A stretch of DNA of 13,784 nt from Oscillospiraceae bacterium (GTDB taxonomy: Bacteria > Bacillota > Clostridia > Oscillospirales > Oscillospiraceae), in contig JAFVWG010000255.1 of assembly GCA_017501805.1 (NCBI GenBank), positions 1 through 13,784 of the forward strand, written 5' to 3'. The position numbers and the translations under genes are program-made. Shown here one piece after another: positions 1 through 7,237 of this stretch. The first letter of the stretch is position 1. Each line of letters begins with the position of its first letter. The notes beneath the pieces were generated by a model. That model made no database searches and had not been told where the DNA came from. It saw nothing but the letters and a program-made list of their open reading frames with translations.

Positions 1-686
1 CAGCAGACGTTTGCGGCAACGCCCGTGAGCTTTCCGTCCGCGTCGTAGAAGAAGAGCATCTCAATACCGCTGTCGTTTCCGCCTTCCAGTTCGGTGAAGG
101 CGGCGGTGTTCACATCGCCCCACATTTTGGCGCTGCCGTCAGAGTAGCACACGCGGCGGCACATACCGATGGCGGCTCTGCCGAAGCCCGTGGCAAAGCG
201 TCCGGGAGCGCGGTTTTCCCACGCCTCAATGATCGCCTGAGCGATGCGGTCGGTGACAAATTCCGTTGCCTCCTGCGGCGTCAGAATGTCGTCCGAATCC
301 GCGGTGACCTTCGCCACATACTGCTTTTCGGGCGGCAGATACTGATTCATGATCTGCTGCGACAGGGAAAAGCCGTCCATACTGCCGTTGGCGCAGGTGT
401 GAGAGGTGTGCGTATGCGTCGCGGCGAGGATGACCTTCTCGACCGGAAGCTCCGGCGCGCGCTGTGCGACTTCATTGCGTACCCGTTCCATAAGATAGTT
501 CGAGATGCTTGTCAGATCGCAGGAACAGACGATCATCTGCTCTCCGTCCGATTCGACGGCAAGCGCCGTTACGGTGATGGGCGTCTCGACATATTCCGAG
601 ATCCGCTCCGCGAACTGTCCGTAAAGCCGGACCTTCTTCTCCGGCGTGATGCTGACTTCAGACCAGCCGACCAATAATTTACCCAT
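1..686 (-). CDS. Neutral/alkaline non-lysosomal ceramidase-like protein, N-terminal part (cut by window edge)
   Basis: The first 228 codons of a gene that runs off the left edge with no stop in the window. The protein opens with a GWSEVSITP stretch, typical of the N-terminal domain of the neutral/alkaline ceramidase family (amide-hydrolysing, zinc-dependent in characterised members). At residues 88-97 it carries LAATHTHTSHT, which matches the family's metal-binding THTHSG-type motif. A later GRAAIGMCRR segment (about 169-178) fits the conserved region that follows the metal site. No signal peptide or membrane segment is visible at the N-terminus, whereas characterised ceramidases are secreted or surface-bound, so a cytoplasmic hydrolase with another amide substrate is possible. 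The ATG at 686 is preceded by a GAGGAGAGG ribosome site around 696-704. The gene has its own promoter (736-764) and lies behind the terminator of the upstream unit. The family assignment is fairly secure; the substrate is unknown. Confidence 0.8.
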   Translation of the reverse strand, partial: MGKLLVGWSEVSITPEKKVRLYGQFAERISEYVETPITVTALAVESDGEQMIVCSCDLTSISNYLMERVRNEVAQRAPELPVEKVILAATHTHTSHTCANGSMDGFSLSQQIMNQYLPPEKQYVAKVTADSDDILTPQEATEFVTDRIAQAIIEAWENRAPGRFATGFGRAAIGMCRRVCYSDGSAKMWGDVNTAAFTELEGGNDSGIEMLFFYDADGKLTGVAANVC

Positions 687-735
687 TAAGAAATACCTCT
701 CCTCATCTATCGTTCTGTACGGTGTTTTCCTGAGT

Positions 736-764
736 ATCATACCGCAATCACCGCACCATTGCAA
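736..764 (-). promoter_or_regulatory. Sigma-A-type promoter of the ceramidase-like gene
   Basis: Read on the minus strand, a -35 box TTGCAA (759-764) and a -10 box TATGAT (736-741) are separated by exactly 17 bases. The expected start of transcription near 729 leaves a leader of about 40 bases before the ATG at 686. The promoter sits between the upstream gene's terminator and the ceramidase-like gene, so that gene is probably transcribed alone or with downstream genes outside the window. Confidence 0.7.
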
Positions 765-782
765 GCCGATTCTATACAAAAT

Positions 783-813
783 AAGAGCCGCAGGACTTGA
801 TCCTGCGGCTCTT
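783..813 (-). terminator. Rho-independent terminator of the exporter/flavoprotein unit
   Basis: A perfect 13-bp stem (783-795 with 801-813, core GAGCCGCAGGA) closes a 5-base loop. On the minus strand the stem is followed directly by a T-rich run (TTATTTTG, including the stem's last bases). It lies 6 bases past the TAA stop of the flavoprotein gene, so it ends minus-strand transcription there. It is the first convincing terminator after the start of the adaptor gene at 7055. Confidence 0.85.
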
Positions 814-818
814 GCCGT

Positions 819-1442
819 TTATCGGATAAAATTCGTTCTCACCACAGGCTCGACCTCGGGCAGCTCGAGCCCCGCGGCTTTTCCCGCTTCGAATGCGCGG
901 AGCAGATACGCCATATTTTTGCCGAGCACGCGCATACAGCGGACGCCTTCGGCATCCTGCGCGACATCCTCGGCCTTCGCGCCGTGCACCATATTCCAGT
1001 AGCAGGAAGATACGATCGGCATCTCGGAAATGCCGAAGTACTTGATCATCTGATCGTACGCGGCGGTCGTACCTGCGCGGCGTGCGGAAAGCACGCAGGC
1101 TGCGGGCTTCATGCGGAAGCGCTCGCGGGACTGGGAGAAGAACAGGCAGTCCATAAAAGCCGCCAGATTTCCCGAAATGCCGGCATAATGCACCGGCGAG
1201 CCGAAGACGAAGCCGTCCGCTTCATCGGCAAGCGCCGCAAATTCCCGCACGATCTCATTGCGGACGCAGGCGCGGATCTTGCTGCAGCCGCCGCAGGCAG
1301 TACATCCGCCGATCGGGTCTGTGCCGATCCAGAACCGCTGTGTTTCGATCCCCGCTTCACGGAGAGCCGTCTCAACAACGCGCAGCGCGGCATCCGTACA
1401 GCCGTTTTCGTGCGGACTTCCGTTCACCAGCAAAACTTTCAT
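819..1442 (-). CDS. Flavodoxin-fold NAD(P)H-dependent FMN reductase / iron-sulfur flavoprotein family
   Basis: A 207-residue protein of the NADPH-dependent FMN reductase family. The N-terminal strand and phosphate loop VNGSPHENGCT (residues 6-16) would bind FMN phosphate. A cysteine cluster at C47, C50, C53 and C59 (C-x2-C-x2-C-x5-C) matches iron-sulfur flavoproteins of anaerobes, which are proposed to bind a 4Fe-4S cluster. GSPVHYAGISGNL is the second conserved flavin-loop region. No signal or membrane segment is seen, so it is cytosolic. The ATG at 1442 is preferred because AAGGAGT (1451-1457) lies 8 bases upstream; an in-frame GTG at 1445 would be too close. It follows the SLH gene by 59 bases with no clear promoter or terminator between, so it may be the last gene of the exporter unit. 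The electron partner and substrate cannot be told from sequence. Confidence 0.85.
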   Translation of the reverse strand: MKVLLVNGSPHENGCTDAALRVVETALREAGIETQRFWIGTDPIGGCTACGGCSKIRACVRNEIVREFAALADEADGFVFGSPVHYAGISGNLAAFMDCLFFSQSRERFRMKPAACVLSARRAGTTAAYDQMIKYFGISEMPIVSSCYWNMVHGAKAEDVAQDAEGVRCMRVLGKNMAYLLRAFEAGKAAGLELPEVEPVVRTNFIR

Positions 1443-1501
1443 CACAAATGACTCCTTTCGGATTTGTTTCTGTTCAACTTATGTTCCGTTACGGGAAAAT
1501 A

Positions 1502-3487
1502 TCAGCTTTTCACCGTCAGGATCCGCACCGTTCCGTCCTGAACATAGGCGGTCACATCGCGTCCGTAGGCAAGCGCCGTTTCGAGATCCGGCATCCATTC
1601 TTCCGCGTCGAGGTTGTAGCAGCTCACATTCGGGGAAACCGAGAACGTCCTTCCCCCGGCATTGATCGCACTTGTCCCGATCCAGGAAGACGCCGGGATG
1701 CTCAGATGCCGCGGAAGCACGGTCACTTTGGAGAAGATCGATCCCTTGTACATAGCCTCGACAAAGTCGCCGTCCTTCACCATATAGCTCGTGCGGAACG
1801 GACCGAGCGTCCGCGCCTGTCCGTCTTCAAAATACGAAAGCGTCAGATAGCGCACAAGATAGCCGTCTTCCGTCATTTCCTCCACAGACGCCCTTCCGTA
1901 GCAGAAGATGCCGCTCGCGCCGGAGCGGAGCACGAGGATGTCCACCTCTCCGAGTTCATTCAGACGCGCAAACTGCACCTGATTGACGTCCGTGTTCTGC
2001 AGCTCGCCGTAGGCGATCTGTTCACCCTTGTCGAAAAGCAGCACGTTTCGGGAAATGGCGTGCTTACCGAGCTTTCCTTCCTTTGCGTTCAGCGCTTCTT
2101 CCGAGCCGCCGAAGCGCTGCAGCAGCGTGACACGTTTTTTCTCCGTCTGCTGCACACGCGCGACACAGCCGAGCATTGTGTCCCGATTCGTCAGAACATC
2201 CTTGAGAGAAAGCGTCTTGCCGAGCTTTCCGCCGCAGATCAGCCGAACCGTTCCGTCCGCGCCGACAAATACAAGCGCATTTCCGGGAACATTTGCCGCG
2301 CCCGCCCCGGCGGCGGCGGCGACATCGCCCTCTGCGGTGAGCAGAAGTGTCATTTCCTCGCCCGGCTTGAATTGCGCAACACTCTGCCGTGCCTCCGGCA
2401 GAACGGAAAACTCCGTACCGCCGAGCGTTCGAACGGTCAGCGGCTCCGCTGCCGACGGCGCACAGCTCTCATAATAGACACTGATCCGCGTGTCGCAGAC
2501 CGTGATCTCATTGCGGTCCCGGTCATAGGTCGCCACATCGTGCTCGCGCAGATGCTGCGCACCGATCTTTATGCCGTTTTTTACAATGGTGTAGTCCGTC
2601 CGACCGCCCGTGATCGCGTCGAGTCCGTCCGTGGAGCCGTCCGCGCGGATCATCACCGCCGCGTTGCTTGCGGCAGCCGTCCCGCTGTAGGTCGGCAGAA
2701 AGCTCAGAACTTTTCCGTTCTTGTCAAGGACGAGGTATCCGCGCATTCCCGTGAACAGGTCGGATGTAAGATTGCGGGTCATATCATAGGCAGTCACGCT
2801 GTCGTTCGTGGTCAGCTTTCCGTTCCGGACAGAATAGAGCGTGGTCTCCTTGTCCGAAACGGAGAACTTTCCGTCCGCCGTATACGGCTCTCCGCCCTTC
2901 GTGCGGCAGGTCAGCATCTGCACGAACAGATGCGCCGCCTGTGCACGGCTGACAGAAGCATTTGCCGCAAGCGCAAGCTCCCCGCCGAGTCCCGCCGCCT
3001 CTGCCAGATTCAGATATCCCTGCGGCCACAGTCCGTCCGCATCGGCGTCGGTGTAGCCGAGCATCCGCATCAGAATCGTCGCCGCCTCTCCGTAGGTGAT
3101 CGCCCGCTCCGGCGCAAAGGTGCCGTCGGGCAGTCCGCGGATAAAAGCACGCTCCCCGGTCACGGCAACATTGACCCAGCCGCAGGCCCAGTGCGAAGCG
3201 CGGACGTCCGGGAAGATCGTGCGGGAAGCCGCCTTGTGCGCGGCGTCATCCTGTCCCATCAGCACGACCGCCATTTTGCAGAACTGTGCGCGGGTCAGGG
3301 GTTCATTCGGGCGAAACGCCCCGGAGGGGTCGCCCTCCATCACGCCCATCAGGCGCAGGACCTCCGCGTCCCGTGCCGCCTCAGGGTCGGACACATCGGG
3401 AAAGCCGACCGCCGAGACCGCGACAGCAAAAAGTCCAATGCACAGCGCAAGGCAAAGCGCCGCGCAGATCCATCTTTTTTTCATCAT
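1502..3487 (-). CDS. Secreted S-layer homology (SLH) domain protein
   Basis: A 661-residue exported protein. The N-terminus MMKKRW followed by a hydrophobic core and a VSA cleavage site (after about residue 26) is a typical Sec signal peptide. Three SLH domains follow: about 29-78 (starts FPDV, contains LTRAQ), 92-145 (FPDV, ITYGE) and 146-195 (VSRAQ). Such triplets bind pyruvylated secondary cell-wall polysaccharide and hold the protein on the surface. Residues about 200-661 look beta-rich, and I cannot assign them to a family. The start is ATG 3487 (or ATG 3484), with GAGGAG at 3493-3498; an in-frame GTG at 3493 overlaps that site and is unlikely. The gene starts 11 bases after the permease stop, so it is almost certainly co-transcribed with the exporter. 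It could be an exporter partner, a substrate, or a wall protein that merely shares control. The SLH call is secure; the role is open. Confidence 0.92.
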   Translation of the reverse strand: MMKKRWICAALCLALCIGLFAVAVSAVGFPDVSDPEAARDAEVLRLMGVMEGDPSGAFRPNEPLTRAQFCKMAVVLMGQDDAAHKAASRTIFPDVRASHWACGWVNVAVTGERAFIRGLPDGTFAPERAITYGEAATILMRMLGYTDADADGLWPQGYLNLAEAAGLGGELALAANASVSRAQAAHLFVQMLTCRTKGGEPYTADGKFSVSDKETTLYSVRNGKLTTNDSVTAYDMTRNLTSDLFTGMRGYLVLDKNGKVLSFLPTYSGTAAASNAAVMIRADGSTDGLDAITGGRTDYTIVKNGIKIGAQHLREHDVATYDRDRNEITVCDTRISVYYESCAPSAAEPLTVRTLGGTEFSVLPEARQSVAQFKPGEEMTLLLTAEGDVAAAAGAGAANVPGNALVFVGADGTVRLICGGKLGKTLSLKDVLTNRDTMLGCVARVQQTEKKRVTLLQRFGGSEEALNAKEGKLGKHAISRNVLLFDKGEQIAYGELQNTDVNQVQFARLNELGEVDILVLRSGASGIFCYGRASVEEMTEDGYLVRYLTLSYFEDGQARTLGPFRTSYMVKDGDFVEAMYKGSIFSKVTVLPRHLSIPASSWIGTSAINAGGRTFSVSPNVSCYNLDAEEWMPDLETALAYGRDVTAYVQDGTVRILTVKS

Positions 3488-3498
3488 AAACACTCCTC

Positions 3499-4704
3499 TT
3501 ACTCTGCGTGCAGCGCTTCCACCGGCTGCAGGCCGGAGGCCTTGATCGCGGGGTACATGCCGAACAGGATCCCGAGGATCACGGAAAAGCCGAACGCGCC
3601 CATCGTGACGGAAACCGTCGGCAGAACAGACATCCCGGAAAGCAGCAGCTGTCCGGCGATATAGGTAAGCAAATAGCCGAGTCCGATCCCGATCACGCCG
3701 CCGATGCCGCAGATCATCGCCGCCTCAACGAGGAACTGCGTCACAATGACGCTCCGCTCCGCGCCGACTGCGCGGCGGATGCCGATCTCGCGGGTGCGCT
3801 CGGTCACGGTGACAAGCATAATGTTCATAATGCCGATGCCGCCGACGAGCAGGGAGATGCCGGCAATGCCGCCGAGTGTGAGGCTCATCATGGCAAGCTG
3901 TTCGTTTTGCTGCTCCGCCCAGGTATCTGTGCTGTAGGCATAACCGTAGCCGATGGTCTGATCCTGTGTGATCGTTCTGATATAGTCGCCGACGCGGGTG
4001 ATGACCTCGCCGATCGCGCGCGAATCACGCACCTTGATGACAAATTCGCCCATCATCGTCGGCTGCTTCATAAAGCGGTTCACGGAATACGGCAGCACGA
4101 TCACATTGTCGAGAGAGTACTCGTTGTTCGGGTCTTTCTCCTTGTAAATGCCGATCACGCGGTAGGGTCTTCCGTCGATGACAACATCCTGCCCGAGCGG
4201 GTCGGAGTAGTCGAAAAACGCCTTTGCCGCGCGTGCGCCGAGCACGCAGACCTGCTTGTATTCCTCGATATCCACCCGTGTCAGATCTCTTCCGCGCGCA
4301 AGCTCGAAGTTGTTGCACACGGCGTAGCAGTCGCTGCCGAAATAGATATTCGGGCGCAGATTCCATTCCATCGTCTCGGAGCTTTTCGCGCCCACACGCG
4401 CGGTCCCGCTGCACATCGCGTTCGGCGTGACGCCGGTCACGATATCTCCGAGTCCTTCGCAGAAGGCGTACAGCTCCTCGAACATACTCCGCGAGCTGTC
4501 GTGATAGGAGGCGCTGACGTTCACACGGTTCGTTCCCATACTCTCGTAGTACTCCCGCTGCTTGCGGTTGGAGCCGGAAACGACCGAGACGATCGTCATA
4601 ACGGAGGCGATGCCGATGATAATGCCGAGCATCGTCAGAAAGGACCGCCCTTTCTTCATCACGATGGATTTTGCGGCCATTTTGAAGGCCTGCGAAAGCT
4701 TCAC
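3499..4704 (-). CDS. MacB-type ABC transporter permease
   Basis: A 401-residue permease of the FtsX/MacB fold. Transmembrane segment 1 (about 22-43) is followed by a large extracytoplasmic domain (about 45-265, MacB_PCD type), then three segments near 274-300, 318-350 and 368-388. The cytoplasmic loop ERTREIGIRRAVGA (about 302-315) is the family hallmark that contacts the ATPase. The C-terminal P-A-I-K-A-S, P-V-E-A-L pattern is also typical. The GTG at 4704 is chosen as start because it overlaps the ATPase stop (GTGA) and has a strong AGGAGGTGG site at 4712-4720; the reading frame is open further upstream, but that stretch lies inside the ATPase gene. MacB systems use mechanotransmission to push substrates through an adaptor rather than classical membrane transport. 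Here the adaptor is encoded two genes upstream. The substrate (peptide, antimicrobial, lipid or wall component) is unknown. Confidence 0.93.
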   Translation of the reverse strand: MKLSQAFKMAAKSIVMKKGRSFLTMLGIIIGIASVMTIVSVVSGSNRKQREYYESMGTNRVNVSASYHDSSRSMFEELYAFCEGLGDIVTGVTPNAMCSGTARVGAKSSETMEWNLRPNIYFGSDCYAVCNNFELARGRDLTRVDIEEYKQVCVLGARAAKAFFDYSDPLGQDVVIDGRPYRVIGIYKEKDPNNEYSLDNVIVLPYSVNRFMKQPTMMGEFVIKVRDSRAIGEVITRVGDYIRTITQDQTIGYGYAYSTDTWAEQQNEQLAMMSLTLGGIAGISLLVGGIGIMNIMLVTVTERTREIGIRRAVGAERSVIVTQFLVEAAMICGIGGVIGIGLGYLLTYIAGQLLLSGMSVLPTVSVTMGAFGFSVILGILFGMYPAIKASGLQPVEALHAE

Positions 4705-5396
4705 AGCCAATCCACCTCCTGTCGGACGTCTTCGACGATCTTTCCGTCCGAGAGGCGCACAAGACGGCGCGCGGTCGCGGCAATGGACAGATCGTGCGTA
4801 ATGAGCAGGACCGTGCTGCCCTCGCGGTTGAGCATCTGCAGATATCCGAGGATCTCTTTTCCCGTTTTGGAGTCCAGTGCGCCGGTCGGCTCGTCCGCCA
4901 TAATGATCGGCGGGTGCGCGGCAATGGCGCGCGCGATGGCAACGCGCTGCTGCTGTCCGCCGGACATCTCCGTCGGACGGTGCTTCGCACGGTCGGCAAG
5001 TCCGACCCGCTCCAGCGCAGCACGCGCCATCTCGTGGCATTTTGCGGGACGGATGCCCTGATAGATCAGCGGCAGCTCCACATTTTCCTGCGCGTTGAGC
5101 GCGGGGATCAGATTGTATCCCTGGAACACAAAGCCGATCTGCCTGCTGCGGATGCGGGAGATCTGTCGGTCGCTCAGCGCGCCGACGTCCTGTCCGTCCA
5201 GCTCATAATCGCCGTAGGTCGGTACATCCAGGCAGCCCAGAACGTTCATCAGCGTGGACTTGCCGGAGCCGGACTGACCGGCGATCGCAACAAAATCTCC
5301 GCGCTCGATCTCCAGGCTGACGCCGTCAAGCGCGCGTACCTCGCTCTCCAGTCCCTCTCCATAGATCTTATATACATCGGTAAGCTTGATCAGCAT
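4701..5396 (-). CDS. MacB/LolD-type ABC transporter ATP-binding protein
   Basis: A complete 231-residue nucleotide-binding subunit. The motifs are all present: Walker A GQSGSGKST (40-48), Q-loop Q92, signature SGGQQ (145-149), Walker B IIMADE (164-169), D-loop ALD (173-175) and H-loop H201. The local sequences, with GCLDVPTYGDY after Walker A and DEPTGALDSKTG at Walker B, are characteristic of the MacB/LolD/FtsE branch that powers FtsX-like permeases. It begins 6 bases after the adaptor stop, with only a weak ribosome site (GGTAAAAG), which suggests translational coupling. It ends in a GTGA overlap with the permease start. It would sit on the cytoplasmic face of the membrane as a dimer with two permease copies. 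Confidence 0.96.
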   Translation of the reverse strand: MLIKLTDVYKIYGEGLESEVRALDGVSLEIERGDFVAIAGQSGSGKSTLMNVLGCLDVPTYGDYELDGQDVGALSDRQISRIRSRQIGFVFQGYNLIPALNAQENVELPLIYQGIRPAKCHEMARAALERVGLADRAKHRPTEMSGGQQQRVAIARAIAAHPPIIMADEPTGALDSKTGKEILGYLQMLNREGSTVLLITHDLSIAATARRLVRLSDGKIVEDVRQEVDWL

Positions 5397-5402
5397 AATC
5401 TT

Positions 5403-7055
5403 TTACCACGATTCCGAGATCACCCTGCCGGTGAACACCTCGGCGCCTTCCTCCACTCCGGAAAGGATCTCAATGTGATTGTTGTCGGAAATACCGGTCG
5501 TCACCGCCACCGGATGGAAGCCCTCCGGCACATCCAGCGTGGAACGATCGACCGTAAGCGCGCCCTGCGGCGCTTCTTCCGCGCGGACGAAGAGCGCGCG
5601 CTGCGTTCCCTGCTCCGTCGTGACATACTTGACGCACTGGATGGGAACGATCAGACAGTCCTCGCTCTTGCTTGCCATAAAGGAATAGCTCACATAGCTT
5701 CCGGACATCAGCTTTCCTTCCGCATTGTCCACAAGGATGGTCATCGGGAAGCGCGACACGCCGCCCTCGGTTTCCGCGGACAGGCTGACGCTCTCGACCG
5801 TTCCGGTCATCGGCGTCCCCCAGAGGTCGAGCTCGACCGTCATTCCGACCTTCACGTTGGACACGTTCATTTCATCGACGCTCGTGTTCAGCACCATTGT
5901 CTGGAGATCGGCAATGCTCATCGCCGTGTCGCCGACCTTGGCGCTTTCACCGGGCTTGAGACCGACGGAGAGCACCGTTCCGCCGATCGGCGCAGTCCCG
6001 GAGAGGGAGGCGATCGACTGCTTCGTTTCGTCCAGTTCCTTCTGTGCCGCCTTGAGCTGATTTTCCATCGCGGCGATCTCGACGTCATTTGCGTCTTCCT
6101 TCAGCGAAACGAGCACCTGCCCCGCCTTGACCGCGGAATAGTTATGAAGCTCCGCAGAAGCGATCTCGCCGCTCGTCTTTGCCGTGATCTCCGTCGTGCG
6201 GACGTATTCGAGCTTTCCCGGCTCATAGGGATAGATCGGATCCTCCGCCGAGCCGAGCGCCGCGGTTGCGGTCATATCCTTTGTGAGCGTGCCCGGATTT
6301 TTGACCTCCAGCACGACCTCAAAGAGCTTCGATCCCTCCTGGGAAATGCGTTCGACCTTTCGGATCTCGCGCACCGTTCCCGAAAGCTGCGCCATGGAAG
6401 CAGGCAGCGAGATCGCTGCGCTTTGTCCCACGGAGATCTCATTCTCGTAAGCATAGCTGAAGTACAGCGGCAGGAGCATACTCGTGTCGTCCACGAGCGT
6501 GGCAACGCGGCCTCCGGCCGCAAGATAACCGCCGACGGAAAGCTTCTCGACCTCCATCAGCTTGCCGTCGTATTCGGCGCAGATGTTCAGATCCTTCTTC
6601 GCTTCATAGAGCGCATCGAGCTGCTTGCGATAGTTGTCAACGGTCTTCTGCTCCTCGTTTGCAAGTTCAACAAGTTCCTTGTTGCGCAGGGAGTAGAGCG
6701 GTGCGCCCGCGGCGACGACGTCGCCTTCCTTGACGTAGACCTCCGCCACATCTCCCGCAGTCGTGAGCGTAACGGTCGCGCTGTCACGGGGCGTTGCCGC
6801 AGCCTCGCCCTGCACCATACTGACGATCGCGCCGCGGCTCACAACATCTGTCAGGATCTGCTCCTGATTTTTTGTATCCTTCTGCGGGATGATCTTCAGT
6901 AAAAAATACGCGCCGACGCCCAGAACCGCAAGCACGATCAGCGTGACGACCAGTCGTTTCACAAGCTTTTTTCTGTTTCTTGCTTTCTGCTTTTTTACCG
7001 CCCTCTGTTCCGGTGTAAGCTTCTCCGGCTTCGGGCTTTCCGTCCGTTCCGACAT
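5403..7055 (-). CDS. HlyD/MacA-like membrane-fusion adaptor with two tandem lipoyl/barrel modules
   Basis: A 550-residue membrane-anchored adaptor. A very basic, Lys-rich cytoplasmic tail (1-34) precedes one transmembrane helix (35-53); there is no cleavable signal. Two similar modules follow. Module A has a lipoyl half-motif (GDVAEVYVKEGDVVAAG, 101-117), a short helical hairpin (about 126-156), the second lipoyl half (DGKLMEVEKLSVGGYLAAGG, 163-182) and a beta-barrel stretch (about 194-265). Module B repeats this order: SGEIASAELHNYSAVKAG (295-312), helices (about 320-352), GGTVLSVGLKPGESAKVG (358-375), then barrel (about 388-460) and a membrane-proximal tail with VTTGISDNNHIEILSGVEEG. Usual MacA-like adaptors carry one module and about 370-420 residues, so this one is long. 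A GGGAGGG site lies 5 bases before the ATG at 7055. It is the first gene of the exporter operon and would link the permease to the wall side. Confidence 0.9.
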   Translation of the reverse strand: MSERTESPKPEKLTPEQRAVKKQKARNRKKLVKRLVVTLIVLAVLGVGAYFLLKIIPQKDTKNQEQILTDVVSRGAIVSMVQGEAAATPRDSATVTLTTAGDVAEVYVKEGDVVAAGAPLYSLRNKELVELANEEQKTVDNYRKQLDALYEAKKDLNICAEYDGKLMEVEKLSVGGYLAAGGRVATLVDDTSMLLPLYFSYAYENEISVGQSAAISLPASMAQLSGTVREIRKVERISQEGSKLFEVVLEVKNPGTLTKDMTATAALGSAEDPIYPYEPGKLEYVRTTEITAKTSGEIASAELHNYSAVKAGQVLVSLKEDANDVEIAAMENQLKAAQKELDETKQSIASLSGTAPIGGTVLSVGLKPGESAKVGDTAMSIADLQTMVLNTSVDEMNVSNVKVGMTVELDLWGTPMTGTVESVSLSAETEGGVSRFPMTILVDNAEGKLMSGSYVSYSFMASKSEDCLIVPIQCVKYVTTEQGTQRALFVRAEEAPQGALTVDRSTLDVPEGFHPVAVTTGISDNNHIEILSGVEEGAEVFTGRVISESW

Positions 7056-7085
7056 CGCGTTCCCTCCCGTTCACGCATTTTTTTC

Positions 7086-7094
7086 AGTATAGCA
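7086..7094 (-). promoter_or_regulatory. Extended -10 promoter element of the exporter operon
   Basis: On the minus strand, TGC followed by TATACT (-10 at 7086-7091, TG element at 7093-7094) forms an extended -10 box. No good -35 box is seen 16-18 bases upstream, which is tolerable with an extended -10 and leaves room for activator control. The predicted transcription start near 7079 gives a leader of about 24 bases before the adaptor ATG at 7055. Confidence 0.5.
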
Positions 7095-7160
7095 CAGCCC
7101 TATGGGAAAAGCTACTTGATTCTTCTTCCGGACGGCCGTGTTTTCTTGCCAAAGAACGAT

Positions 7161-7189
7161 TTGACAGGCGTTTGCGGCGGTGGTATCAT
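7161..7189 (+). promoter_or_regulatory. Sigma-A-type promoter of the PHP-hydrolase gene
   Basis: A consensus -35 TTGACA (7161-7166) and a -10 TATCAT (7184-7189) are separated by 17 bases, with a TG at 7181-7182 that gives an extended -10. This is one of the best promoters in the window. It fires away from the exporter promoter about 70 bases to its left. The start of transcription near 7196 gives a leader of about 42 bases. Confidence 0.75.
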
Positions 7190-7237
7190 ATACCCGAAAA
7201 TATCCGCTGTATGGATGTGTAAAGACGAGGAGGAATT

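Noticed and set aside
1340..3664. A very long open frame (about 770 codons) on the plus strand, opposite the SLH gene
   Set aside because: It lies opposite a gene with a clear signal peptide and SLH domains. Its translation is Arg/His-rich and motif-free, with no ribosome site. It results from the G/C-biased third codon positions of the real gene.
4794..6902. A long plus-strand frame (about 700 codons) opposite the ATPase and adaptor genes
   Set aside because: It is antisense to two well-supported genes, rich in R/H/D/L with low complexity, and crosses the boundary of two real genes. It is a mirror of their codon bias.
27..7047. The repeated string TTTCCGTCCG seen at many places (for example near 27, 2868, 4741 and 7038), considered as an uptake or recognition sequence
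   Set aside because: The copies at these sites are inside genes and encode Asp-Gly-Lys/Asp-Gly or similar in the minus-strand frames with favoured codons, so they follow from codon and turn-motif use.
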